This document shows positions 37,452 through 46,537 of a stretch of DNA of 64,000 bases, one piece after another. The position numbers were made by a program, and so were the translations under genes. Source of the stretch: CAVPJC01 sp963705155. Its GTDB lineage: Bacteria > Chloroflexota > Anaerolineae > Anaerolineales > UBA4823. How positions within the stretch are numbered: the first letter of the stretch is position 1; each line of letters begins with the position of its first letter. The stretch covers positions 1 through 64,000 of the forward strand of contig CAVPJC010000022.1 in NCBI GenBank assembly GCA_963705155.1, given 5' to 3'. The notes beneath the pieces are model-generated. The model worked only from the letters and a program-made list of their open reading frames with translations. It ran no database searches and was not told where the DNA came from.

Positions 37452-38380
37452 TGGATATCGGAAATGTGCTTTCACGAGCCTGGCAAATTATCTGGAAGTA
37501 CAAAGTTCTTTGGCTGTTTGGCATCCTGGCGGGCTGCGCAAATTCGGGCGGCGGCGCTGGCAACTTCCGCACCAGTTACCAGGGGGATACCCCTCAACAG
37601 ATGCAGCCATTCGTAGACCAGTTCGAGCGCATCCCTGAAGGGATGATTGTGGTGCTGGTCATCGGGTTTGTGCTGCTGGTGCTCATCCTGGTTGTCCTGG
37701 GGATTTTCCTGGGAACCGTGGGAAAAATCGGCCTGATCCGCGGCACCCAGCAGGCTGAAGCCGGCGCCACCAGCCTGACGTTTGGTGAGCTGTTCAGCGG
37801 CAGCACACCCTTCTTTTGGCGGGTTTTTGGCCTGAACCTGATCGTGGGCCTGACGATTGCCCTGGTGGTTATGGTGCTGGCGGTGTTTTTCATCGTTGGA
37901 GCCGTGCTGACGCTGGGCATAGGAGCGTTGTGCATCATACCCATCCTTTGCCTGCTGGTGCCGGTGGGCTGGGCGATCAACCTGGTGGTGGAACAGGCGA
38001 ATATCGCCATCGTGCTTGAAAACCTGGGCATCATGGACGGTCTGCGGCGCGGCTGGGAAGTGGTGAAGGCCAATGCCGGGATGATGATCGTCATGTCCTT
38101 GATCCTTTGGCTGGCGATCAGCGGGATTGGCGGCGTGATTTTAGGTTTGCCGGTGGTGCTGATCGTCGCACCGGCTGTGTTCGGTTTCATGACCGAATCT
38201 CAGACGGCTGTAGGCGCCGGGCTGTTGACGGCCGGGCTGTGCTTCGTGGCTTACCTGCCGGTGCTCATCGTGCTGAACGGTATTCTGACGGGCTACATCG
38301 AATCAGCCTGGACGCTTACCTACATGCGCCTTACAGGTCGCGCCGCGGTTGCGCCTCCGGCAGCCGAACTGGTCAGCTAA
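37451..38380 (+). CDS. Polytopic membrane protein of unknown function
   Basis: The 309-residue protein begins MDIGNVLSRAWQIIWKYKVLWLFGILAG and has about six strongly hydrophobic segments rich in Val/Leu/Gly. A polar loop SYQGDTPQQMQPFVDQFERIP lies after the first helix. The central QANIAIVLENLGIMDGLRRGWEVVKANAG is typical of DUF7544/GDPD-membrane-domain-like proteins of Chloroflexota and archaea. No enzymatic motif is visible. It is monocistronic: it has its own promoter and ribosome site and ends just before a strong terminator. It is transcribed away from gmd. Confidence 0.75.
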   Translation: MDIGNVLSRAWQIIWKYKVLWLFGILAGCANSGGGAGNFRTSYQGDTPQQMQPFVDQFERIPEGMIVVLVIGFVLLVLILVVLGIFLGTVGKIGLIRGTQQAEAGATSLTFGELFSGSTPFFWRVFGLNLIVGLTIALVVMVLAVFFIVGAVLTLGIGALCIIPILCLLVPVGWAINLVVEQANIAIVLENLGIMDGLRRGWEVVKANAGMMIVMSLILWLAISGIGGVILGLPVVLIVAPAVFGFMTESQTAVGAGLLTAGLCFVAYLPVLIVLNGILTGYIESAWTLTYMRLTGRAAVAPPAAELVS

Positions 38381-38412
38381 AATACTGACACCAACCATCG
38401 GGGAAAAATTTG

Positions 38413-38462
38413 CGGGGATGCCTGCGAGCAGCGAGACTGCTCTCAGGCGCCCCGTTTTTTTT
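38413..38462 (+). terminator. Rho-independent terminator
   Basis: A long stem CGGGG(A)TGCCTG(C)GAGCAG pairs with CTGCTC(T)CAGGCGCCCCG across a CGAGA loop and is followed by eight T residues. It ends the membrane-protein transcript 33 bp after its stop codon. Confidence 0.9.
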
Positions 38463-38471
38463 CACCCATTG

Positions 38472-38487
38472 TGCTAAAATTTACCCA
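38472..38487 (+). promoter_or_regulatory. Predicted leaderless promoter of the FHA-protein gene
   Basis: TGCTAAAAT (38472-38480) is an extended -10 element only six bases before the ATG at 38487. No Shine-Dalgarno sequence fits, so transcription probably starts at or next to the start codon. Confidence 0.45.
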
Positions 38488-40430
38488 TGCTTTACCGCTT
38501 AAGATGGTCGGTTTTGCTTCTATTGGGGGTGTTGTTATTTTCAAGAACTGCCAGGGCTCAAACTGGCGCGGTTGTTAACCTGCTTTCTCCCCAGACCGAT
38601 GCCTTCCCACATATGCTGGTTTACCTGGATGTGCACAGCGCAGATGGCAGGTTTGTGCGCGGTTTGCAAGCGAGTGAACTTAGTATTCAGGAAAATGGCG
38701 TCGCTGTGCCGGTAGGCCAACTGGAAGAGCTGCATCCGGGTGTACAACTGGCGGTTGCCGTTAATCCGGGAATTCCGTTTGGCATCCGCAACGGGCAGGG
38801 GCTTTCCCGTTATGAGCTCGCGGCTGCGGTGCTGGGCGGATGGGCAAAGGGGCGCCAGGGCTCCAGCATAGACGACCTGAACCTGATCATCACAGGCGGA
38901 CCGGAGCGCACCCATTTTTCTGATCCAATCCAACTCTCAGATGCGCTGATGGCGTATTCGTTTGAAGAAACCGCCCCGGTTCCCAGTCTGGATACCCTCT
39001 CACGGGCGGTTGATATTGTCTCCGATGCCACGCCCCGGCCCGGTATGGAGCGCGCCATCCTCTTTGTTACTGCGCCATTACAGGGCGATGTCACCTTTGG
39101 GCTGCAAGACCTTGCAGCGCGAATCCGCCAGCAGGGTATTCATGTGTTTATCTGGTATGTGACCTCACCCGTGTTGTTTGATACCCCCGAAGCGCGCCTG
39201 CTGACCGAACTGGCTGTCGAAAGCGGTGGCCGATTCGCTCCATTTTCTGGCGATGAGACCCTTGAAAACCCTGAATACTACCTGCAGGAGCTGCGAGATA
39301 TCTACCGGCTGGAGTATCAATCACAGGCAAGCGCTGGCGGGCAGCAGAGCTTAATGGCAGAGGTGAATTTGGATGATCTGGCGGTGCAATCGCCTGTTTT
39401 GAATTTCGAACTCAACCTGGAGCCCCCCGACCCGGCTTTCATCCTGCCATCCCTTGAAATTCTCCGCCAGCCGCCTCAAGCCCAACGCGATAATCTTTGG
39501 GAGCAGGTGGACCCGGATCTTCTCCAGCCCCAGGAACACCTTCTTCAAGTATTGGTAGATTTTCCGGATGGGCGGCCGCGCCCTTTAGTGCGCACCGCCC
39601 TGTATGTGGACGGGACGCTGGTAGACGAAAACACCGAGCCCCCCTTCGATAGCTTTGTCTGGGATTTGAGGGAGTACGTCGCCTCCGGACAGCATGTACT
39701 TAAAGTAGAGGCGCTGGACAGCCTGGGATTGACAGGCGCAAGCATCGATACCCTGGTGCAGGTAAACGTGGACCTGCCCGCGCCGAATCCGTTGCGGGCG
39801 CTGGCACAGCGTTGGCCGGTTATTGCCGGGCTGGGAACCGTATTGGTGGGAGCCTTGGTGCTGCTCGGGCTGCTGCTGGCAGGTAAGATCAACCCGAAAT
39901 GGCCGCGCCTGCGCCAGGGTCTGCGGCGCAGCCGTGGTGCGCCGGGCCAGGCAAGTCTGGCGGTTCCCGGGCAGACAGCAGAAATGCCACGCGCTGGACC
40001 CGGCGCAAAGCGAAGGCCGGAATGGGTTAACCGTTTTCACTGGCCGCAGCGGCGCCTGAACCCGCAGGCGTACGCCTACCTGACTCCCATTTCAGAAGCA
40101 GGTGAACCCGTCGTGCGCGGCCCCATTTCCATTACAACCGATGAGATCACATTTGGCGCCGACCCGCAGCGCGCCACGCTGGTTCTTGCCGACCCTTCAG
40201 TGGAAGCGCTCCATGCCCGGATGTTACGCGGCGAGGGCGGCGCCTTCAGCCTGATCGACGAAGGTTCGGTGGCAGGAACATGGATCAACTATCTTCCGGT
40301 TTCAGAACCCGGAACCATCCTGGAGCAGGGCGACCTGATCCACCTGGGAAGGGTGTGCTTCCGGTTTACAAAGCGCGAGCCGCAGCGTGTGCGTAAGCCA
40401 ATTGTCACCGTGCAGGAGATGGAAACATGA
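38487..40430 (+). CDS. Membrane protein with von-Willebrand-like extracytoplasmic part and cytoplasmic FHA domain
   Basis: A signal peptide (WSVLLLLGVLLFSRTARA) is followed by a beta-rich domain with SIQENGVAVPV. A VWA-like region comes next (LAVAVNPGIPF, LDTLSRAVDIVSDATPRPGMERAILFVT, IHVFIWYVTSP), then Ig-like repeats with VLVDFPDGRPRPLVRTALYVDG. One transmembrane helix lies near residue 455. The C-terminal 110 residues form an FHA domain (ITFGADPQRATLVLADPSVEALHARM...GTWINYLPV), which binds phosphothreonine. The next gene, a PP2C phosphatase, overlaps by ATGA. Together they suggest phospho-signalling across the membrane; no kinase gene is near. Confidence 0.8.
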   Translation: MLYRLRWSVLLLLGVLLFSRTARAQTGAVVNLLSPQTDAFPHMLVYLDVHSADGRFVRGLQASELSIQENGVAVPVGQLEELHPGVQLAVAVNPGIPFGIRNGQGLSRYELAAAVLGGWAKGRQGSSIDDLNLIITGGPERTHFSDPIQLSDALMAYSFEETAPVPSLDTLSRAVDIVSDATPRPGMERAILFVTAPLQGDVTFGLQDLAARIRQQGIHVFIWYVTSPVLFDTPEARLLTELAVESGGRFAPFSGDETLENPEYYLQELRDIYRLEYQSQASAGGQQSLMAEVNLDDLAVQSPVLNFELNLEPPDPAFILPSLEILRQPPQAQRDNLWEQVDPDLLQPQEHLLQVLVDFPDGRPRPLVRTALYVDGTLVDENTEPPFDSFVWDLREYVASGQHVLKVEALDSLGLTGASIDTLVQVNVDLPAPNPLRALAQRWPVIAGLGTVLVGALVLLGLLLAGKINPKWPRLRQGLRRSRGAPGQASLAVPGQTAEMPRAGPGAKRRPEWVNRFHWPQRRLNPQAYAYLTPISEAGEPVVRGPISITTDEITFGADPQRATLVLADPSVEALHARMLRGEGGAFSLIDEGSVAGTWINYLPVSEPGTILEQGDLIHLGRVCFRFTKREPQRVRKPIVTVQEMET

Positions 40431-41608
40431 TCCCTGCCGGCCGCGCCCACCTGCATGTGGCTGCTGTCAGCCATCCTGGAATGAGTGGAAAGAACAACGA
40501 AGACCGCTATGCGGTCTCAGCGTTCCGGCTGGAAGACGCGGCCTCAACGCCCTCTCTTCTGGCGATTGTCGCCGATGGTATCGGCGGGCACCGGGCCGGC
40601 GAAATTGCCGCCGAAATTGCCGTTGAAACGATCAGCCGGATGGTTGCAGTGAGCGATGGCAGCCAGCCCGTGAAAACTCTGCAAGACGCCATCATTCAAG
40701 CTGCGAAAACCATCCATGAAGAGGCGGAGGCGAACACCGAACAAAAAGGGATGGGCTCCACGTGCGCCTGCGCCTGGGTGATCGGATCACAGTTGTACAC
40801 GGCTTCGGTGGGCGATTCGCGCATCTACCTGGTGCGCGCCAACACGATCCGCCAGTTGTCTACTGACCATACCTGGGTGCAGGAGGCGATTGAACAGGGA
40901 ATGCTGCGGCCAGAACAGGCGCGCGGGCACCCCAACGCACATGTCATTCGCCGCTATCTGGGGGCGCGCAGCGGCGTGACCCCCGACATGCGCCTGAAAT
41001 TAATCGATGGCGAGGATGATGTCCATGCACTGGCCAATCAGGGGACTGCGCTGCAGCCGGGCGATATGCTCTTGCTTTGCAGCGACGGGCTAACCGACCT
41101 GGTGGACGACGTGGAGATCCTTGCGGCAATCCAGACCCGCCGTGCGGAAGGCGCCCTGGAAGAGCTGACCAACCTGAGCAACCAGCGCGGCGGTCACGAC
41201 AACATCACCATGGTCATGCTGAGCATGCCGTCCATCGAACAGCCAACCATCCCGATCGCTGTGCGCAAATCGCGTTCCAGGCTGGCTGTGCTGGCTGCCG
41301 GTGGGCTGGTGTTCCTGGTGTTGTTGATCTCGCTGGTGACCGGGGCAGCCTGGTTGATGAAGGGTAGAGGCGGCCCGGTGGTGACAGAACCGTCCATCCA
41401 GGTGGAGAAAGCAACGCTTTTCCCGGCCCCGGCTTATACCGAAAGCCCGGGATCGGTTCCCACCACCCATGCACCCGCCACCCTGCCGTCTGTTGGAAGC
41501 CCGATGCCGGAAAGCGGCACAACCCCCCTGCCCGGGAACAGCTCTGGCGCGGCGACCCTCACCCCCTGGCCCACCAATACCCCGCCTGCCCCTCTTTCGT
41601 TACGATAA
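40427..41608 (+). CDS. PP2C-family Ser/Thr phosphatase with transmembrane helix and Pro/Thr-rich tail
   Basis: The catalytic domain (about residues 8-265) has all metal ligands: NNEDRYAV, IVADGIGGHRAGE, GMGSTCACAWV, ASVGDSRIYLV, LLCSDGLTDLV and GGHDNITMVML. A transmembrane helix follows near residues 285-305, then an outer tail of about 85 residues rich in Pro, Thr and Ser. So the enzyme faces the cytoplasm and is anchored. It is coupled (ATGA) to the FHA protein, which could recruit its phosphothreonine substrates. The frame is intact. Confidence 0.93.
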   Translation: MIPAGRAHLHVAAVSHPGMSGKNNEDRYAVSAFRLEDAASTPSLLAIVADGIGGHRAGEIAAEIAVETISRMVAVSDGSQPVKTLQDAIIQAAKTIHEEAEANTEQKGMGSTCACAWVIGSQLYTASVGDSRIYLVRANTIRQLSTDHTWVQEAIEQGMLRPEQARGHPNAHVIRRYLGARSGVTPDMRLKLIDGEDDVHALANQGTALQPGDMLLLCSDGLTDLVDDVEILAAIQTRRAEGALEELTNLSNQRGGHDNITMVMLSMPSIEQPTIPIAVRKSRSRLAVLAAGGLVFLVLLISLVTGAAWLMKGRGGPVVTEPSIQVEKATLFPAPAYTESPGSVPTTHAPATLPSVGSPMPESGTTPLPGNSSGAATLTPWPTNTPPAPLSLR

Positions 41609-41674
41609 GTATAGAATTTCCCCTCCAACTGCGCAACTACCGGGCCTTTTGCTAATTGGGAAAAGACAGAGCCT

Positions 41675-41920
41675 TTATGTCTCTAGCCATTCGTTCAGAT
41701 AGGTTTCAAGAGAAACCTGGCTCTCTTTAGAGTCTAATCCTTGATCGATGCGGTCCAGCATTTTTCGAAGCCAGATCTGGCATTCGGCTTTTGTTTGTGC
41801 ACTATAGCTGATCCGCTTTCCTATTGCAGACACCTGAGCGCGCCACTTGCCGTTAAACCTCTGGTAAAGCGTACCTTCACTCCTGCCTCGGTCTTTTCTT
41901 CCCGCATTCCGAGTCCCCAA
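41675..41920 (-). pseudogene. Tyrosine-recombinase (integrase) N-terminal fragment
   Basis: The 81 residues GRSEGTLYQRFNGKWRAQVS, then YSAQTKAECQIWLRKMLD and SLETYLNEWLE match the AP2-like plus SAM-like arm-binding N-terminus of phage-type integrases. The protein stops there; the catalytic Arg-His-Tyr domain is missing. It marks the left side of a decayed element. The reading frame continues upstream of 41920 only as non-conserved sequence. Confidence 0.7.
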
Positions 41921-42033
41921 ATTGGTAACAATCCCTTATCTCCATCCAACCCACTTACAAGAAATGAGTTCTTCGAGATCCTGTTAGCGCACTCCTAACG
42001 TTCTATCAAGGCGAATGTGGGAAGCTCTCCGCC

Positions 42034-42132
42034 CTAAGCAAGCATGTATGCTTTTGAGCGGCTGACATTCAACCGCTTGGCCACATCTTCCAATTTGAGC
42101 AACACAATTGAGTTTTCTTCAGTTTTTGTCAT
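42034..42132 (-). pseudogene. Excisionase-like HTH (Xis) with premature stop
   Basis: From ATG 42132 the frame reads a start of a MerR/Xis-type helix-turn-helix: VLLKLEDVAKRLNVSRSKAY, then a TAG at 42034 where GGELPTFALIER would continue the normal wing. The stop looks like CAG to TAG. It lies upstream of the integrase fragment in the same orientation, as xis-int pairs do in integrative elements. Confidence 0.65.
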
Positions 42133-42159
42133 CAAAGTCCTTATTTCCGTTTGAAACGG

Positions 42160-43608
42160 TTAGCTTATTTCTGAATTAAGGAATTCCTGTTGCGCCCTTG
42201 AAAGAAGATTAGTGTAAAAAATCTCATTACTGATGACCCATTCCCTCCAAGCCGTACCTGATGACTTCATCAATCGTTTGTACAGTGCAGCTAGAAAGAA
42301 GTGTGTGCGGTTTTGGCCATCGAAGCAGTGTATAACAATATTCTTGCCCTCAGTTGCATACTTGATTGTACCGTCCAACACTCGAAAAAGAGATTCCACA
42401 TCTGGTATTTCGTTCTCGACCAATGGGAGAAGAAAACCCCGCAAACCAACTCCGCGATAGAACGTTATCATATCGCGCCTGGCTCTACGTCGTGCAGCTT
42501 CCTCGGAGAGAAGCATGACTACAATCGAGATATTTCTTTCCATCCACTCTTCATATACCCGTTCTTCAGCATCATATTCGCTGAAAGGCAGCGGACTGAT
42601 ATATATTTTTCCAACCAAACCAGGGAAGGGTATCAGCTTGGTAATTGGTTCAGGCTCATCTTTATGATCTGAAGTATAAACGATTGAATTATCCGAACCA
42701 AAAAGATCAAAAGAATCATCAAAATTCCCAGATTTATTGCCAATGGTCTTTATAAATGGGCTGGCATTGTATATATACCTTTTAATGATTAGACGGATCT
42801 CATCAGCATAATGTTTAACATCGTCGTCTCCCGTGAGCTGACTCCGATCACGCGGTGGAATAAGCCCTGGCCAATTCCAATCGCCCATAACGCGCAGAGG
42901 CTCTCTGCTTCGATCATCGTAGTATAGACCTACACTGTACTCAATATCTTCTTGATCATCTCTCATAATTTCAAGAAGTTCATCTACTGGCAGGCTATTT
43001 GCGCCTTCTATGCACCAGCAGTCTCTGAGTCCGCGTAGGGCAATTTCAAATGCTTTGTTAGCGACATCCACCGCAACATCAGGAAGAAGGATTGCGATTT
43101 TTGAAGCTGCGTTTGCCAATGCTAACGAATGCTCTTGCCAGGTCATTTCTTCACCTGATAGCAACCGGCATTCCCATGGTGCAAAATACGTATCTGGTGA
43201 GTAACCCAGTTTTCGGTATAAATCCCCTACAATACGAAAGCATGTTTTTATTGTTCCCGATATGGATTCTTTTTCTTCCCAGTTTCTTTCTCCTCCATGA
43301 AGGATCGCATTCCTTTTTTCTTTCAATGATTTAATAGCATCCTTATCATACGCTTCCCACAATATATAATCATCGATCAAAATTGAGATATTCACCCGTG
43401 GTGGGTACGAATTTCCATTCGAGAAAACTTCTGGCTGTCGTGCGAGGAGTTCCTTAAAAAGTAGTTCGAATGCATTCTGCAGATTAGGAATGCACCGCGA
43501 TGCAGCATCAGGAAAGTTGAAATTAAAAATCAGGAATGCGTCTGATGCTTCGTGAATTGCGGATTCGGATGGGATGATACGTTTTTCGTTACTTATTGGA
43601 TTGTTCAT
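42160..43608 (-). CDS. HEPN-like plus dual-specificity/tyrosine-phosphatase-like protein, candidate defence protein
   Basis: The 482-residue protein is not one I recognise as a whole. Residues 35-130 are helical, with NLQNAFELLFKELLARQ and EKRNAILHGG. R99-x4-H104 matches the HEPN RNase motif, and the surrounding helices fit DUF4145-like HEPN domains. The C-terminal 150 residues (IYISPLPFSEYDAEERVYEE, SIVVMLLSEEAARRRA, LPLVENEIPDVESL, NIVIHCFDGQNRT) fit a dual-specificity phosphatase: Asp403 as general acid and Cys428-x5-Arg434 as catalytic loop. The middle (130-330) is unassigned. The gene is AT-richer than its surroundings and sits beside integrase and transposase remnants. An RNA- or phospho-directed anti-phage role is inferred only. 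Confidence 0.65.
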   Translation of the reverse strand: MNNPISNEKRIIPSESAIHEASDAFLIFNFNFPDAASRCIPNLQNAFELLFKELLARQPEVFSNGNSYPPRVNISILIDDYILWEAYDKDAIKSLKEKRNAILHGGERNWEEKESISGTIKTCFRIVGDLYRKLGYSPDTYFAPWECRLLSGEEMTWQEHSLALANAASKIAILLPDVAVDVANKAFEIALRGLRDCWCIEGANSLPVDELLEIMRDDQEDIEYSVGLYYDDRSREPLRVMGDWNWPGLIPPRDRSQLTGDDDVKHYADEIRLIIKRYIYNASPFIKTIGNKSGNFDDSFDLFGSDNSIVYTSDHKDEPEPITKLIPFPGLVGKIYISPLPFSEYDAEERVYEEWMERNISIVVMLLSEEAARRRARRDMITFYRGVGLRGFLLPLVENEIPDVESLFRVLDGTIKYATEGKNIVIHCFDGQNRTHFFLAALYKRLMKSSGTAWREWVISNEIFYTNLLSRAQQEFLNSEIS

Positions 43609-43767
43609 ATTCGATTCCCCGTGCTCGATGAATTACTTTGGGCTATAGCGAATATAGGAATAAACCTACCGTGGCCTTATGCAAACTTGGACTAATTGAC
43701 ACAGAGCCCTCCGTTGTGGTAAGAATTGGGTCACCAGAACACAATCTTGCCAACGGATGACAGACTG

Positions 43768-44104
43768 ATGATAACGGATTTCGACATTTGCCCTGTGTTT
43801 TTGTGGTCGCGGATGATACTTTGAAAGAGAAAGCCCATCACTTTCATCGCCAGGGATGAAACCGAAATGCTGTTACAGCCAATTGATCGCCATAACGTCG
43901 ATCGGAGAATGTTGGAGCTGACAGATGGAAACGGAAATGTTGAGTTGTTGAAAGGAATACCAGTAGCTGTTTCCGCATCTTTCGACGCAAAGGCGTTTCA
44001 ATTTGTACTGCGATTTGACAGCTCATATCCTGCGCGTTTATATCAATCGCCTGTTGGGTAAGTCGGATTTTCGCCAAGTAAATGCACTGGCTTTTCCAAA
44101 TTAG
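43768..44104 (+). pseudogene. Transposase N-terminal remnant, frameshifted
   Basis: Fragments in alternating frames resemble the N-terminal third of a DDE transposase: MITDFDI, VVADDTLKEKAHHFHR, a KPKCCYSQLIAITSIGECW stretch, METEMLSCWKEY and LFPHLSTQRRFN. The usual order (start, a D-x-LKE turn, P-KP-S helix, GE-W, RFNRR) is kept but several frame changes and the missing catalytic part show decay. It closes the remnant island on the right side. The IS family (IS982- or IS4-like) is uncertain. Confidence 0.5.
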
Positions 44105-44126
44105 CATGAGACCCTACTAAATATTA

Positions 44127-46426
44127 TTACGGAATACCAGCGTAAAACACCTCGCTGCCTACCGCCAGGATGGCGACGCGTTTATCGGGCGTCAGGGTAA
44201 AGGCGGTTGCAGGGGCTGTGCTGCCTTCTGCGGCGGTGGCGAGGCTTTTCACAGGGCGCAGCTGGCGCTGGAAGGCCAGGCGCAGGCTAAAGTGGTGCAA
44301 TGCCTGCTCGCCGGGCTCCAGCAGGTAGAGCGAAGGATCGGGTGGCTGAGTTGCGACAATCTGCAAATAGGGTGATCCACTGCTGTAGGGTTGGCCTTCC
44401 AGACCGGGGCGAGAATCAGAGGCGGGCAGTGGGGTGCACTGGGTGGGTGAAACCGTCATGCCCGTAAAAACGCATAAAGTTACCTGGCCATCCCCATTCA
44501 GCAGGTAGAGATCGCCTTTTTGTATGGCAATATCGGCAACGCTGCTGAGATCGGGCGGATTACCGGTGAAGAAAGGCCGGGCCTGGTCCGAGAATTTGTT
44601 GTTGTAAATCCAGACCATATTTTTGGCGGGGTCCAGGATGAAGATTTCACCTTGATCGTAGGTGATTGCCTGGGGTTTTCCCCAGCCTGTGTAGGGTGTT
44701 GGCAGAACCAGGAAAAGGGGCGACTCGCCCGGCAGACACTGCAGCACGTTGCCGGCGTCATCCATGCCGATCAAAGCGGACTGGGAGCCATCTTCCAGCG
44801 GGAGAGTTGTGATATCCACCAGCGGGCCGATGGCGCCGCTGCCGGGGAAGCCCGGTCCGCATTGGAAGGTATTGTCGATTTCATAACCCAGGCCGGTGCT
44901 AAACGCGCGCCAGGCGCTGCCCGTGCTGGCGTCCAATAAATAGAGATTATCTCCGGTAGCCACCAGTTGGACAATCCTGGCTCCGCCTTGCAGACCGCCC
45001 GCGATTGCGGGTTGGAAATCCAGGCGCTGAACCAGGTTCAGCCCATCATAGGCCTGCTGTGCCTGGAGGCGCAGCGCTTTGGCGTCATCTGAAGTGCCGT
45101 ACTGGCTGGCGTTATCCAGAAAATCTTCCACGGCGATCCAGGCAGTGCGTTGGGTTTGGGGATCGCTTTGCGCCTGGGCAAAACTGGCTGCTTGAACAGC
45201 CTTGCTGTAATATGCCTGAAACTCGGCGGCGCGGCCGCGCTGGAAATAGACCACGCTGGCAATCGTCACGACGACCAGCGGCACCGCCACAGCGCTGGTG
45301 ATCATCACCGAGGCAGGTAAGGTGAACAGTCCATCGCCCGGGAGCATACGCTTGAACAAAGTCCGCAGGCCGCCAAACGCATGGCCCAGGGTGGCGGCGA
45401 AGGCTGCGCCCATGGCTGCCAGGGCTGCGCCCAGAGGAAAAGGCCGGCGCGGCGAATCGACTTTTTCTGCAGCCCGGCGAGCGGTCCGCCGCTCGCGTCG
45501 GGCGGCAGGCGGCGTCTCAGACGGGGCCTCAGGCGGCGCGGCAGGCATGGCTTCACCGGCAGTTGCCAGATCGGGCAGGGCTCCCAGGTCGATCGGCGAA
45601 CTGGCTTCAATCTCAACAGGGGCAAAGGCTGGCTCCGGCGCTGGCATGGCTCCCATCGAAATCGGTTCCATCGGGGCAGTCGTGAGCATGAGCTTCTCCT
45701 GCTGCGGGTTCGAGGGCGGCATCTGCAGCTAGCCACACCCGAGCGCGGTTTGAGCAGGTAGGATTTGCCACTGCCCGGGCGCGCCTGCAAGAGCAGCGCA
45801 TCCAGGTTGGGACCCGCCAGTGCGAGCAGATGGCGGCGCAGGCTCTCGGGGCTCTGCCCGTGCAAACCGCTGAGAGCCACGGGATGCCAGCCCGGCGGAG
45901 GCTGGGAGCTTACCAGCAGCGAATCGTTGGGGCTCAGATCGCTCTGGGCATAATAAATGGGGGTAACTTTGCCGAGCCCCAGACCGCGGCGGGTGATTTG
46001 CGGGTCGGTGTACTGCTGGACCCCATTGGGGCCAATGACAAAAGCCTGCATTGGACCGCACTGCGCCAGATACAGGCGGTTTTCGCGGACGGTAATGATG
46101 CATAACAGCCCAACCTCCTGCCGGCCGCTGCTTGCGCCCCGCAGATTGCGCTCCAGCAGGTACTGGTTGAGGTTCTCTGCAATGGTGCGCATGGCAGCCG
46201 TGACCGAACCGGGCGTGTTGAAATAGGTCTGCGACAGCTTTTTCAGCATCTGTTCCTGTTGTTCGGCGGAGAGGGGTGCATTGCCTTCCGTTGTGAAATA
46301 CAGGATCAAACGATCTTGCTGGCGGCCACGCGCCGGGCGGCGCGGCTGGGTGGCAATCAACAACCCGGGGGAGTCGGGCTGATCTTGCCCGTTCTGGCGA
46401 GCGAGAGGGAGAAGGTTCAGGTCCAT
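44127..46426 (-). CDS. Degenerate PP2C-like / membrane / beta-propeller protein, frame break
   Basis: I join two frames (break near 45730) into one protein of about 765 residues. The N-terminal 215 residues follow a PP2C layout: DRLILYFTTEG, LCIITVRENRLYLAQCGPMQAFVI, then SLLVSSQPPPGWHPVAL. The metal-binding Asp residues are replaced (GP for GD, PP for DG), so it looks catalytically dead. A Pro/Ala/Glu-rich linker, one helix (VMITSAVAVPLVVVTIASVV) and an extracytoplasmic repeat domain with LVATGDNLYLLDASTG, DQGEIFILDPAKNMVWIYN and KGDLYLLNGDGQV suggest a beta propeller. It may be a phospho-sensor or scaffold for the Ser/Thr signalling at 38487-41608. Two separate genes remain possible. Confidence 0.6.
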
Positions 46427-46537
46427 AGATAGGGCAGTTTGAATGGCGGAACAGAACTGTTTCCAGGAATGAATAATAAAATTATACTGGTAAAATGACT
46501 AATTGAAGCATATTTCAACCAAAACCCTGGAGTTATC

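Noticed and set aside
43611..43630. TTCGATTCCCCGTGCTCG resembles a tRNA 3' end and could be an attachment site.
   Set aside because: No matching T-stem or acceptor half lies upstream, and no second copy was found at the other side of the remnant island.
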